In this document: in pieces, positions 40,823-50,378 of the stretch
Position numbering within the stretch: position 1 is the first letter of the stretch
Layout of the letters: the number at the start of each line of letters is the position of its first letter
NCBI GenBank assembly: GCA_963779095.1
Contig: CAVZWU010000011.1
Span: forward strand, 186,001 to 250,000
Source of the DNA: Roseiarcus sp963779095
GTDB taxonomy: Bacteria > Pseudomonadota > Alphaproteobacteria > Rhizobiales > Beijerinckiaceae
Reading direction: 5' to 3'
DNA: 64,000 nucleotides
The notes under the pieces: model-generated
The model's database searches: none
Told to the model about the DNA's origin: nothing
What the model saw: only the letters and a program-made list of their open reading frames with translations
Made by a program: the position numbers and the translations under genes

Positions 40823-42404
40823 GGCGCCGCTGGCGAGCGACCGACGCTTGTCTTCCCCGAGCCGCGCCCGCGCCAGGGCCGTCGTGTCGCTCAAGCTGCC
40901 CGAAGCATCGAGCGCCTTCCATCCTTTCTCGCTAAGAGGATCCATCGTCTGCCGGCGCGCCACATCGGCGTCGGCGTCGGAAGCGTCATCGCGCCGGGAG
41001 GCGATGCGCTCAAGGCGCGTCGCAAGGGGCGCTTCGAGAAAGAGCCCAGTGAAGGCGACGCCGACCTCCGCCGCCGCGTTGGCCGCGGCGCTGCGCTCGG
41101 CGGCGGTCGCGAAGGTCGCGTCGAGGAGGACCGACTGCCCTGCCCGGAGCGCGATCCGGGCCTTGTCGATAAGCCGGTGATAGACGTCGCGCGTGACGTC
41201 GCTCGCATAGGCCGAGGCTGGCAGCGGCGCCGTCTCCGCGACTTCGAACATCGCCTTGCGCTCGAGGTCGCTGCGCAGCCAGAGCGCGCCGGGCGCCCGG
41301 CCGATCTCAGGGGCGAGCGCGCCGCCGAGCGCGCTTTTTCCCACGCCGGAGAGCCCGCCGACAGCGACCAGCCGGGGTGCAAGGTAGGCGAGAAACCGGA
41401 TTGCGCGATCGAAATAGCGGCGCCCGAGCGCGCGCGCTTCGTCACGCTTTTCGCCCTCGAGCCGGTCGGCGCCGGCCGCCTCGACCTTGGCCCGGATTGC
41501 GGCGCGCAGGCTCAAGAACAGGGGCAGCGCGACAAGGCCGGTCAAGGCCTCCGGCGGCTCGGGCGCGAGATAGCGGTTGAAAAGCCGGTTGGCGGAGGCG
41601 CGCAGGCCGCGCTCCTCCAGATCCATCAACAGAAACGCCAGATCGTAGAGAACGTCCCCGCTCGCGATCTCGTCCGAAAACTCGACCGCGTCGAACAGAG
41701 TCGGCTCGCCGTCGATGAGAACGATGTTGCGCAGATGCAGATCGCCGTGACAGCGGCGAACGAAACCGGCCTCGCCGCGCCTGAGCAGGACCGGGCGCAG
41801 AATCGCGAACGCAAGCCGCGCATCGTGGGTGAGCTTGCGCGCGGCCGCGGGATCGAAGAGATCGGGCCGCTCGGCGAAGGCGGCGTCGTTCTGCTCGATG
41901 TAGGTCTCGAGCGCATGCGTGGCTCGCGCGGCGTCCCTGAGCGGCGCGCGAGCGTGCGAGCGGCGGATGGCGAGCGCCATCTTGTCGATGATCGCGTCCG
42001 GGACGCCGCCCCGGTCCGCGATCCGGTCGAGCGTGGCGTTCTCGTCGAATCGGCGCATGTGGACGACCCATTCGACGATCTCGCCGTCTCCCCCGATCGC
42101 GAACGTCCCGCCCCGTCGCGTAATCGGCAGCCGCCGCGAGATAGATTTGCGGCGCTGAGGCGCGGTTGACGGCGATCTCGGCCTCGCAAGCCTCGCGGCG
42201 CTTGTCGAGCGTCGACAGGTCCATGAACGGGAACTTGACCGCCCGCTTGACCTTGTAAGCGTCGGCGCCGGCGAGAAATACGACCGCGTTGGCGGTGTCT
42301 ACGCGACCCACCGGCTCGGCAAGCCCGTGCGTGCGGGGATCGGCGAGAAAGCGGAAAACCGCCTCCTGCGATTGATCGGGATTGTCCGAATGGCTAGAAG
42401 TCAT
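40814..42404 (-). pseudogene. Aminoglycoside-phosphotransferase-like / P-loop kinase fusion protein (one frameshift)
   Basis: Two-domain protein of about 530 residues. The N-terminal APH-like kinase half begins MTSSHSDNPDQSQEAVFRFL, and AYKVKRAVKFPFMDLSTL holds the ATP-binding Lys. After a frame change near 42115 the catalytic loop reads RRCHGDLHLRNIVLIDGEPTLFDAVEFSD, with the HGDLHxxN and D motifs. The C-terminal P-loop half has GGLSGVGKSALGGAL (Walker A) and LLDATFATAAERSAA. This architecture is widespread in Proteobacteria and of unknown substrate. The single lesion may be a sequencing error. Confidence 0.8.
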
Positions 42405-42662
42405 GGGTCGGGCTAAAGGTCCTCCGTTTCGGCAGGCGTTCACTTCTCTTTGGGCAAAAGGGACGATAGCGGCGCGGCAGAGTCAAGCGCCGGTCGAACG
42501 TTTGGCGGCGCCTCACGACATGAGCTTTCAAGCGGCCAGCAACCGCGCCAACTCGGATCCCCAACGGCGGGCCTGTCGCAAAACTGTCGCAGCGATCGTC
42601 GAACATTTCGCCTCACCGCCGCCGTTTCGTCGCGGCGCTGGCGCCAACCAGGGAAGCGAACA

Positions 42663-43664
42663 ATGAGCGCGGATAAAAAACGGTCCGGTCAGCGAGCTCC
42701 AGAAGCGCGTCAACGCCGAGATCCAGGACAATCTCGACGAGGACATCGAGCTCGAACTCGAGGACGACCAGCTCGCCGACCTCTTGTCGGAGACCGAACA
42801 TCTTGCAAACGCACGATACTTTGCCGCGGCGGCTTTATTTCAAGGAGCTGTTGCGTCTGCAGCGTGAGCTCATCAAGCTCCAGGACTGGGTCGTGGCCAA
42901 GAAGCTCAAGCTGGTCGTGATCTTCGAGGGACGGGAACTCGGCGGGCAAGGGCGGGGCCATCAAGCGCGTCATGCAGCGCCTCAACCCGCGCGTCGTCCG
43001 CACAGTCGCGCTGCCCGCGCCGACCGAGCGCGAGCGCAGCCAGTGGTACTTCCAGCGCTACGTTCCGCATCTGCCGGCCGGCGGCGAGATCGTTCTGTTC
43101 GACCGCAGCTGGTACAACCGCGCCGGCGTCGAACGGGTGATGGGCTTCTGCACCGACGAGGAATACGAGGACTTCTTCCAGTCCGCGCCGGAGTTCGAGC
43201 GCCTCCTGGTGCGCTCAGGGATCGTGCTGGTCAAATACTGGTTCTCGATCACCGACGACGAGCAGCACCTGCGCTTTCTCATGCGCATCAACGATCCGCT
43301 CAAGCAGTGGAAGCTCTCGCCGATGGACCTCGAATCGCGGCGCCGCTGGGAGGCCTACACCAAGGCCAAGGAGATCATGCTCGAGCGCACGCACATCCCT
43401 GAGGCGCCATGGTGGGTGGTCGAGGCGGTCGACAAGAAGCGCGCCCGCCTCAATTGCATCGCCCACCTCTTGACCCGCGTGCCTTACCAGGAAGTGCCGC
43501 ACGAGAAGCCGATCCTGCCGCCGCGCGTGCACAACCCCGAATACCACCGCACCCGGTCCCGAAAGACATGTACGTGCCGGACCACTACGCCAATATCGCG
43601 GCCGAGCATGCGGAACACGTGGAGGCCCACGGCGGCGAAGCGCAGGGCGAACGCGGCGAAATAG
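42663..43664 (+). pseudogene. ppk2: Polyphosphate kinase 2 (frameshifted, including inside Walker A)
   Basis: Uses polyphosphate to phosphorylate nucleoside mono- or diphosphates. An acidic N-terminal helix (LQKRVNAEIQDNLDEDIELE) is read after a frame change near 42685. After another near 42795 comes LRLQRELIKLQDWVVAKKLKLVVIFEGR. The Walker A GRDSAGKGGAIKR is broken by an extra A near 42936. From there on RTVALPAPTERERSQWYFQRY, GGEIVLFDRSWYNRAGVERVMGF (Walker B) and the lid region KYWFSITDDEQHLRF are intact. A frame change near 43550 separates the C-terminus PVPKDMYVPDHYANIA. About 310-330 residues if repaired. Confidence 0.82.
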
Positions 43665-43769
43665 CGGTCCGAATCGGACGAGTTCGCCTCACGCGATGGC
43701 GACGTCGGCGGGCGAAAAATCGCCCGCGCCGTGGCGATGACAACGGCGATCGATGCTCGCGCCCGACCT

Positions 43770-46721
43770 CTACGCCAACTTGGCGACGGAGCGGCGCGCT
43801 TCGGCGCGTCGGGCGCGATAGCCGAGGAAGCCCAGCCCCGCGAAGCCGAGCGCCATCATCGCCCAGGTCGAGGGCTCGGGAACCGCCCCGCCAACGGCGA
43901 AGTCGAAGCCATAGCCGCCGCTTCCGTCAGCGACGAGATTGTAGCCGAACGTCAAAGCGACGCCGGGCCCAAAAGACGAGCCCAGATCGATGACCTGATC
44001 CTGGAAAAAGCTGTCCGCGGCCGCCAAACTTGTGAAGGTCCAATCGTCAATTTTGACGCCGTCGGCGACGACATAGAAATCCATCGACTGGAAGCCGAGC
44101 CCGCCGTCGAAGCCGGTCTCTTGATTGTCGATCAGCCCGAGCAGCACGTCGCCGCCATAACCGAAATCGAACGTCGAGGTTGCGCTGTAGGTGTGGCTTT
44201 CGCCGCCGCCGTCGGGTGCGTAATTGGCGCCGAGGATGGCGGCGCCGAAGATCGCGTCGCGCGGCCCGAGCAGCGCGTCGGCGACCGTGCCCGCGCTCCC
44301 GATGAGCGACGTCGCGTAGGCCTTGTCAGGAGCTCCGACCGCGAAGGCGTAGGCAGTCTGGCCGGGGTTGCTGAAAGCCTGACCGGACCCGCCGGCTTGA
44401 GCGATCGCGTTTGTCGTCGCCGTGCTGCCGGTCGGAGCGGTGGCCGTCGACTGAACCTTGACGTTGGTAAAGCTCGTCCCGGCCGTCGACTGGGCCTCGC
44501 CGCTCGATCCGACCGCGGTCGACTGCGCCTGCGCGATCGCGCCATGGTCGGTCGTCGCCGTCGAGCTTGCGTTCGCGGCGCCTTGCGTTCCAGAGCGCTC
44601 CTGCAGAGTAACGCCGGCTGCGCCGCCGGTCGCTGTCGCCGCGGCCGTCGCCGCGCCGCCCCCGCGCGCTGTCGAATCGGCCGTCGCCGTCGCGTCGCCT
44701 CCATTGCCCGCTGCAGCGCCCTCGCCGCAGACTCCCGCGCCGCCGGATCCGCCATTCGCGGTAGCCGGGCGGTCGCTGCGCCGCCCGCACCCGCGGTCGA
44801 ATTGGCTATCGACTTCGCAGCGCCTCCATTACCTCCTGCAAGTAAGCCGTAGCCGCTGGTTCCGCCGCTTGAGGTCGCCGTTGTCGTCCCGTCGCCGCCC
44901 CCGCCCGCGGCCGAATTGGCGGCGGCCGCCGCGGCGCCTCCATTGCCGCCGACGCTCGGGCCGAAGCCACCGCCGAAGCTGTCGGCGCCCGTACCGCCGC
45001 TTGCGGTCACTACAGTCGTCGCGGCTCCCCCGAGCGCGGTCGAGTCGCCAGCAGCGGCGGCGGCGGCGCAACTGGCCTCCCGGTGCGCTGCCGCCGCCGC
45101 CGATGGCCGCAGCTTGGCAGTCGCTGGACCGTCAGTCCAGCTGATCGATTTGGCCGAGGCGGTCGCGGCGCCCCCGTTCCCTCCGGGAAAATCTGTTTGG
45201 CCGGCCTTACCGCCAGTCGCCATCGCATTCGCTGAGCCGCCGCTCGAGGAGACCGCGTCCGCCAACGCGATTGCCGCGCCGCCGTTGCCGGCGCCGCCCT
45301 CCCCGCCGCTTCCATCGCCGCCTGTGGCGTTCGCTGATGCGTTGGCCAATCCGCCGTTCGTCGCCGTCGCCTTGGCGTTTGCGGTCGCGCTTCCTCCGTC
45401 GCCCGCCGCTGGCAGCCGCCCGCGCCTGCGCCGGGGCCGCCAGCGGCGCTCGCGGTCGAATTGGCCACGCCGCCAAGGCCGCTCTCGACCGCGGTGGACG
45501 ACGCCATGCCGTTTCCGCCTCGTTCTCCCGGCGCGTTGACAGATCCAAAGCCCGCGTCGCCGCCGATGGCAGCGGCGGAAGCGCTGACGCTGCCGTTAAC
45601 GGTCGCGCTAATCGCGTTCGTTGCCGCGGTTGCGTCGCCGCCAGGAGCTGGAGGTGCTGAAGAGCTTCGCGCCGCCCCCCGCCCCGCCAGTCGCGTTGGC
45701 GATCAGATTGTACGCGATCGACGACGATGGATTGTCGCCCGCTCAGCGTACTCGAAGCGTCGCCGGCGGACCCGCTTGCTTCGCCGGCAGGCCGCCGGCG
45801 CCGCCGATCGCCGACTGCGTCAAGTTCAGCGCCCCGGTGGTAGCCCCGCCGACGACGCTATTCGGGCCCGCCATTGCTGAGAAGCGATACGGAGGCGCCA
45901 TTGCCGCCGTAGATGGAGAAGAAATCGCCTCCGCCGCCCGCGCCTCCTGTCGCCGTCGCCGTGACCGTGACTGCGCTGCCGGAGGTCGAATATCCGGCGA
46001 CGGCGGGGCCGGCCCCGCCGGTTGAGAAACCGACGCTGCCCCCGTTTCCAGCATTGCCAGCGCTCGGGGCGTCGCCGCCAGCGCCGCCCGTGGCGCTCGC
46101 CGAGACCGTGACGGCCCCGCTGGCGAAGCCGGTCGCGCCGGCCGCCGCACCACCCCCGATCCCGCCATTCCCAGGGAAGGAGGGGTAGGGGCCGCCGAGC
46201 CCCCCGCTCCACCGATCGCAGTGGCCGATACGGTCGCCTGGCTTACGCCTGAGACGCTCGCCAGCGCCGCGCTCTTGCCGCCGTTTCCGCCAGTTGTCGC
46301 CAACGCCTGTGCCGAAAGTCACGCCGCCGCCAGCGCCGCCATTGGCAAAGGCAGTCGCCGAGCCATCTCCCAAAGCGTCTGGCGTCGTTGTCGTTGCAAT
46401 GGCGGTCGCCATGCCGCCCTTTCCGCCGTTGCCGTCATTGAAACCTGGAGCGCCAGCGCCGCCCGCCCCGCCGGCGCCGCCGAAAGCGTTGGCCGTGTTC
46501 GAGGAGTCTGTCGTCGAATTGGCGATCGCCGACGCGTCGCCGCCCGGCGAGCCATTTCCTCCATTGCCGGTGTCGCTGTTTGCGCCGTTGGCGCCGTCCA
46601 GGGAGCGCGGCACGGTCGGAACCGTGACAACCTCAGCATGAAGTCCGGCGGCGGTTGCCGTCATCAGCGCAAACGGCAAAGCCGTACTGGTCAGCAACCG
46701 ACTGAAATACCGTGTGGACAT
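43770..46721 (-). pseudogene. Large glycine/alanine-rich PEP-CTERM protein (many frameshifts)
   Basis: Up to about 980 residues. Signal peptide at the start (LLTSTALPFALMTATAAGLHAE) with a GGGGAG-type ribosome binding site. The body is an extreme low-complexity repeat of GGAGG, GGNGG and short Ser/Thr/Ala segments (GNGGNGSPGGDASAIANST type). Frame changes occur near 46290, 46170, 45885, 45510, 45075, 44790, 44330 and 44160. It closes with a short globular domain (DVLLGLIDNQETGFDGGLGF) and a textbook tail AVPEPSTWAMMALGFAGLGF plus basic residues. Probably exported and sorted by an exosortase encoded elsewhere. The repetitive GC-rich DNA is error-prone, so several frameshifts may not be real. 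Confidence 0.65.
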
Positions 46722-47171
46722 CGCCCGCTCCCCTGACGTTAGCCTCCGCTACATGGCGCCTCTCGAAACTGTGTTCTTTGACTTGACGCACGCAATGCAG
46801 GATTTTCCTGCGATCGGCCTCGATAAGCTCAACTCTTGACAGCAGTAGGACGCACGTCCCGGGAGCGCTTCGAATCCAGGCAATTCGAGATAGTCGCTGA
46901 TCCGCTCCGCGTTGCGGCCCATAGCCGCGCTGGACCTCGACCGCGCCGCGGCGCCAGATCCACACGACGCCATAGACCACCGAAGCGCGCCCCGATGTCC
47001 CTCGACGCCCGCCGACTCTCTGCGCCCGCCGGCGACCAGCCTCACACCTCGTCAACGTTAACGAATTTCATGGCCCGGACGCGCGTCAATAGATAAAATT
47101 CGAGGGATTTTTTTCGGCGCCCGCCAAGCCGCGGCGACGATAGTGTCCGCATCGAACCTGGCGGACAACCA
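46722..47171. other. Intergenic region, divergent promoters
   Basis: 450 bp between the PEP-CTERM gene and the transglutaminase-like gene. Open frames here have no recognisable content. It must carry both promoters. An A+T-richer segment at about 47080-47120 is the likely promoter zone for the plus-strand gene. Confidence 0.35.
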
Positions 47172-47804
47172 ATGCTCTCTCGGCTTTTTCGCTTTGTGGC
47201 TCCTGCGCTGATCTTCGGCTTCGCCTGGATCACCTTCGTGGAGGCGTCCGAGCAGGGGCTCCCCCGCGCGACCCGCATGCCCGTCGGCGGCGAAGCCTCG
47301 ATTCCCTACGGCTGGGTCGACTTCTGCAACCGCCACGCCGAAGAGTGCACGTTGGGCAAGCTCAAGCCCATGGAAGTGCGGCTGACCCGGCAGACCTGGA
47401 AGATCCTCACCGAGATCAACCTGAAGGCAAACAACGCTATCGAGCCGATCAGCAACCTCGACCATTGGGGAACGACGCTCGACCATTGGGACTATCCGGT
47501 CGACGGCAAGGGCGACTGCAAGATCTACGCTTTGTTCAAGCGCAAGCTGCTCGTCGAGCGGGGCTTTCCTCGCCAGGCGCTGCTCATGACGATCGTGCGG
47601 GACCTCAATGGCGAAGGCCACGCGGTGCTCACCGTCAAGACCGACCGCGGCGACTTCGTGCTCGACAACCTGTCGGACGAGGTCCGTCCGTGGAGCGCCA
47701 CCGGCTATCAGTTCTACAAGCGCCAGGCCCAGGACGATCCGAATGTATGGCTGAGCCTCGGCGGCGCGACCGGCCAGGCCCCGGGAATGGCCGCGTCAAA
47801 TTGA
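47172..47804 (+). CDS. Bacterial transglutaminase-like cysteine peptidase
   Basis: 210 residues with an N-terminal hydrophobic export signal (FRFVAPALIFGFAWITFVEA). The BTLCP (peptidase C93) triad is visible: Cys in GDCKIYALFKRKLL, His in GEGHAVLTVKT and Asp in DFVLDNLSDEV. It probably acts in the periplasm. In other bacteria relatives (LapG) cut cell-surface adhesins, so proximity to large surface proteins here is suggestive, but LapG-type regulation is not shown. The frame is intact. Confidence 0.88.
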   Translation: MLSRLFRFVAPALIFGFAWITFVEASEQGLPRATRMPVGGEASIPYGWVDFCNRHAEECTLGKLKPMEVRLTRQTWKILTEINLKANNAIEPISNLDHWGTTLDHWDYPVDGKGDCKIYALFKRKLLVERGFPRQALLMTIVRDLNGEGHAVLTVKTDRGDFVLDNLSDEVRPWSATGYQFYKRQAQDDPNVWLSLGGATGQAPGMAASN

Positions 47805-47843
47805 GGCTTCGCTCGGACAACCGGATCGCTCCGGGGCGCTGAC

Positions 47844-47927
47844 CAGGTTCGGCTATCAGACTTTCGGCGAGGACCCTTCGCTGACCTCGGGCGGCTGCCG
47901 CTACACGGGCAGGCGGCTGGACCGCTG
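47844..47927 (+). pseudogene. Rhs/YD-repeat core remnant
   Basis: About 28 codons read RFGYQTFGEDPSLTSGG followed by CRYTGRRLD, the junction sequence of Rhs core domains (GxFGEDxxLT..YTGRRLD). The expected continuation (PETGLYYYRARYY) is missing and the frame drifts into noise. A short relic of an Rhs/polymorphic toxin gene. Confidence 0.45.
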
Positions 47928-48282
47928 GGCCGAGGGCCGGACGCGATTAAGAAAAAATCGACAAATTCTTGCCGCCGGCCGAGGCGTGATACTGTTTTTC
48001 AGAATTAGCGATAAGCTCGATTGCGCTTTCCCGGGGGGCGAGGCGCGGCCGGGACTTTGGCGTTGAGAGCAGGGGAATCACTCAGGAGTGACGCCGCAAA
48101 CGATTGAAAACGCTCAAACGGATTTGGAAATGCCAAGCCGTCGGGTTCCGTCTCCTTGGCTCGGAATCGATCGCCCGAGTTCCATCTCGCACGCCTGGCG
48201 CATGAGGTCTTTCGCCAGCGTGACCCATGACCAGGCCCCCCGCTCACGCCTGGGAAGCCGGAACCAAGACGAAAAAAGTTGC
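47928..48282. other. Stretch before IS66 without a recognisable gene
   Basis: 355 bp. Short frames exist on both strands but carry no motif I can name. The IS66 element has inserted at its right edge, so any gene here may be split; I could not reconstruct one across the insertion. Confidence 0.3.
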
Positions 48283-49854
48283 GTAACTCCCAAGCCGGGT
48301 GAGTCCGAATTGTCACACGGTGTGTGAGATCGTTGAGGTTTTGCGAGATTTTCGAGACGGGCGGGGGCGAACCGTGAGTTAAGGTGGGGATGATTTTCCC
48401 TGCCGAAGTTCAGGCGCTGATCGAAGCGCTCCGGAGCGAGATTTCCGCGCTTCGCTCGGAGGTCGCCGATTTGCGGCGGGAGAACGAGGGCCTTCGAGCC
48501 GAGAACGCCGAGCTTCGGCGCCGGCTGGATCTGGACAGCACGACGAGCTCCAAGCCGCCTTCGAGCGACGGGCTGAGGAAGAAGTCGCGCCTTCCCGGCA
48601 GCCTTCGCGGCCGTTCGGGCAAGGCGAGCGGGGGACAGCGGGGCCACAAGGGCGACACGCTGCGGCGGACGGCGACGCCCGACTGGGTCGTCCGACACGA
48701 GGCTGCGGCGTGCCGGCGCTGCCGGGCGGCGCTCGCGGCTTCGATGCAGACCGGGGTGGAGACGCGTCAGGTGTTCGACCTGCCCGAGCGGCTGATCGAG
48801 GTCACGGAGCACCAGGGCGCCATCTATGCCTGCGCCCGATGCCGCGGCGTGACGCGGGCTGCGTTCCCCGACGGCGTGATCTCGCCGACCCAATATGGCG
48901 AGCGCATCAAGGCGGCGGCGGTCTATCTCAACGTGCAGCAGCTTGTGCCCGAGGACCGGACGGCGCAGGCGCTTCAGGACCTGTTCGGCGCGCCGCTCGT
49001 CTGCCCGGCGAGCGTGATCGCGTGGATGGGCAAGAAGGCTCAGGCTCTGGAGGGCGTCTATCAGGCGATCGGGACGCGCGTCGGCGGGGCCAAGGTCAGG
49101 CATCTCGACGAAACCGGCTTTCGCATCGCAGGCTCCCTGCAATGGCTGCATACGACGTCGAGCCGGAGCCATACCTTCTACCGGGTCGGAGCGGCGCGCG
49201 GCGATGTTCCCGCAGGGTTGAAGGGCGGCGTCGTCGTGCATGACCATTTCCGCCCCTACAACGCCCTCGCGGACGTCGCTCACGCCTTCTGCAACGCCCA
49301 TCACCTGCGCGAACTCAAGGCGCTCATCGAGATCGACAAGGAGCCGTGGGCGCAAGCCATGCGCGACGTCCTCCTCGACGCCGCAAAGGCCGTGCGCCAA
49401 GCCAAAGAGGCCGGCGCCCGGGCGCTCGAACCCGAACGCGTGCAAGGCTTCGTCGACCGCTACTGGCAGGCCGTTCGGGAAGGGCTCGCCTTCCATCGCG
49501 CCCTGCCGGCCTTCGATCCTTCGCCCGGCTCGAAAAAACGAAAGAAGCAGCGCCCAGGCCATAATCTCCTCATCCGCTTCAAGACCTTCAAGGACGAGAC
49601 CCTGCGCTTCCTCGTCGACTTCGACGTCCCGTTCACCAATAACCTGGCCGAACAGGACCTGCGCATGGCCAAGGTCAAAATGAAAATCTCGGGCGGCTTC
49701 CGCACCTTCGAAGGCGCTCACGTCTTCGTCCGCATGAGGTCCATCGTCTCCACCGCACGAAAGCACGGCCTCAACATTCTCAAAGCCCTCACTGCAAACC
49801 CCTCCCAACTCCTCCTCGCAATCGCAGCCTGAAAACAGACGGCTTGGGAGTTAC
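48283..49854 (+). mobile_element. IS66-family insertion sequence, ISBst12-like single-gene type
   Basis: 1,572 bp bounded by 15-bp perfect terminal inverted repeats GTAACTCCCAAGCCG, with the GTAA ends of IS66 elements. The flanks read AAAGTTGC on the left and GAAGTTGC on the right, a 7-of-8 match to an 8-bp target duplication. It carries only tnpC, no tnpA/tnpB, as in the ISBst12 group. A second copy in the same orientation starts at 63411. Confidence 0.9.
48390..49832 (+). CDS. tnpC: IS66-family transposase TnpC
   Basis: 480 residues from the ATG at 48390, preceded by AAGGTGG; a GTG 6 nt upstream is also possible. An N-terminal coiled coil of heptads (LRSEISALRSEVADLRRENE) is followed by SSKPPSSDG and GQRGHKGDT, a zinc finger with CRRC and CARC pairs, and the DDE core: HLDETGFRI, VVVHDHFRPY and NNLAEQDLRMAKVK. 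The frame is complete, so the element may still be active. Confidence 0.95.
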   Translation: MIFPAEVQALIEALRSEISALRSEVADLRRENEGLRAENAELRRRLDLDSTTSSKPPSSDGLRKKSRLPGSLRGRSGKASGGQRGHKGDTLRRTATPDWVVRHEAAACRRCRAALAASMQTGVETRQVFDLPERLIEVTEHQGAIYACARCRGVTRAAFPDGVISPTQYGERIKAAAVYLNVQQLVPEDRTAQALQDLFGAPLVCPASVIAWMGKKAQALEGVYQAIGTRVGGAKVRHLDETGFRIAGSLQWLHTTSSRSHTFYRVGAARGDVPAGLKGGVVVHDHFRPYNALADVAHAFCNAHHLRELKALIEIDKEPWAQAMRDVLLDAAKAVRQAKEAGARALEPERVQGFVDRYWQAVREGLAFHRALPAFDPSPGSKKRKKQRPGHNLLIRFKTFKDETLRFLVDFDVPFTNNLAEQDLRMAKVKMKISGGFRTFEGAHVFVRMRSIVSTARKHGLNILKALTANPSQLLLAIAA

Positions 49855-49949
49855 GAAGTTGCGTAAAAGCGCAGCTAAGCCATTGAAATATTGAACCCGT
49901 GTAAACTTGTGCGCGGCACGCCACTCGGCCCCGGTCGAGAGCGCGGCGC

Positions 49950-50372
49950 CTACCTCTGCGCCATTCTCTCCAGCGCCGCGATCCCCTCCGCAGGCAGCGG
50001 CCATGCGCGCGCCGCGGCGAGGACGTCCGCCATGTAATCGGGACGCGGCGGGCCAGGGCCAGCGTTGGCGCCGAAATAGACGATCGCCTGCTTCGGCCCG
50101 CGCTCGGCGATCACCGCCTGCATGAGCTTGGCGTAGAGGCCCTGCGGCACGCCTTCGTAGCGGTCGAGCGCCCCGACATCGGCAAGCGCCAGATCCCAGA
50201 GCACGCCATGCACCGCGGAGCGCGGATCGCGAACGGCGGTGAGCCAGCCCTCGCGCATAACGGCGAGCCTGTGCCGCTCGAGCCGCGCGAGCCCGAGCGC
50301 CTTCGAGCGCGGGCAGCGGCGAGCCATCGCGCCCGCGTTCATGTTGGAGCCATAAGCGAAATAGAGCGGCAT
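49950..50372 (-). CDS. Gamma-glutamylcyclotransferase-like protein
   Basis: 140 residues, GGCT-like fold. Substrate-binding motif LYFAYGSNMN at residues 3-12; VLWDLALADVGALDRYEGVPQGLY contains the acidic active-site region of the family. It may convert gamma-glutamyl peptides to 5-oxoproline, but many bacterial members are uncharacterised. It begins 6 bp downstream of the rsh stop, so it is probably co-transcribed with rsh. The frame is intact. Confidence 0.85.
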   Translation of the reverse strand: MPLYFAYGSNMNAGAMARRCPRSKALGLARLERHRLAVMREGWLTAVRDPRSAVHGVLWDLALADVGALDRYEGVPQGLYAKLMQAVIAERGPKQAIVYFGANAGPGPPRPDYMADVLAAARAWPLPAEGIAALERMAQR

Positions 50373-50378
50373 CGCGGC

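Noticed and set aside
42663..46721. Programmed ribosomal frameshifting to explain the broken genes
   Set aside because: Lesions are too many, in both directions, and lack shared slippery sites with downstream structures.
46860..46880. tRNA T-loop-like TTCGAATCC (also GTTCGAAATC near 40370)
   Set aside because: No matching acceptor, D or anticodon stems can be drawn around either site.
46633..47055. 140-codon minus-strand frame upstream of the PEP-CTERM gene
   Set aside because: Arg-rich, no homology recognised, and it would overlap the signal peptide of the PEP-CTERM gene.
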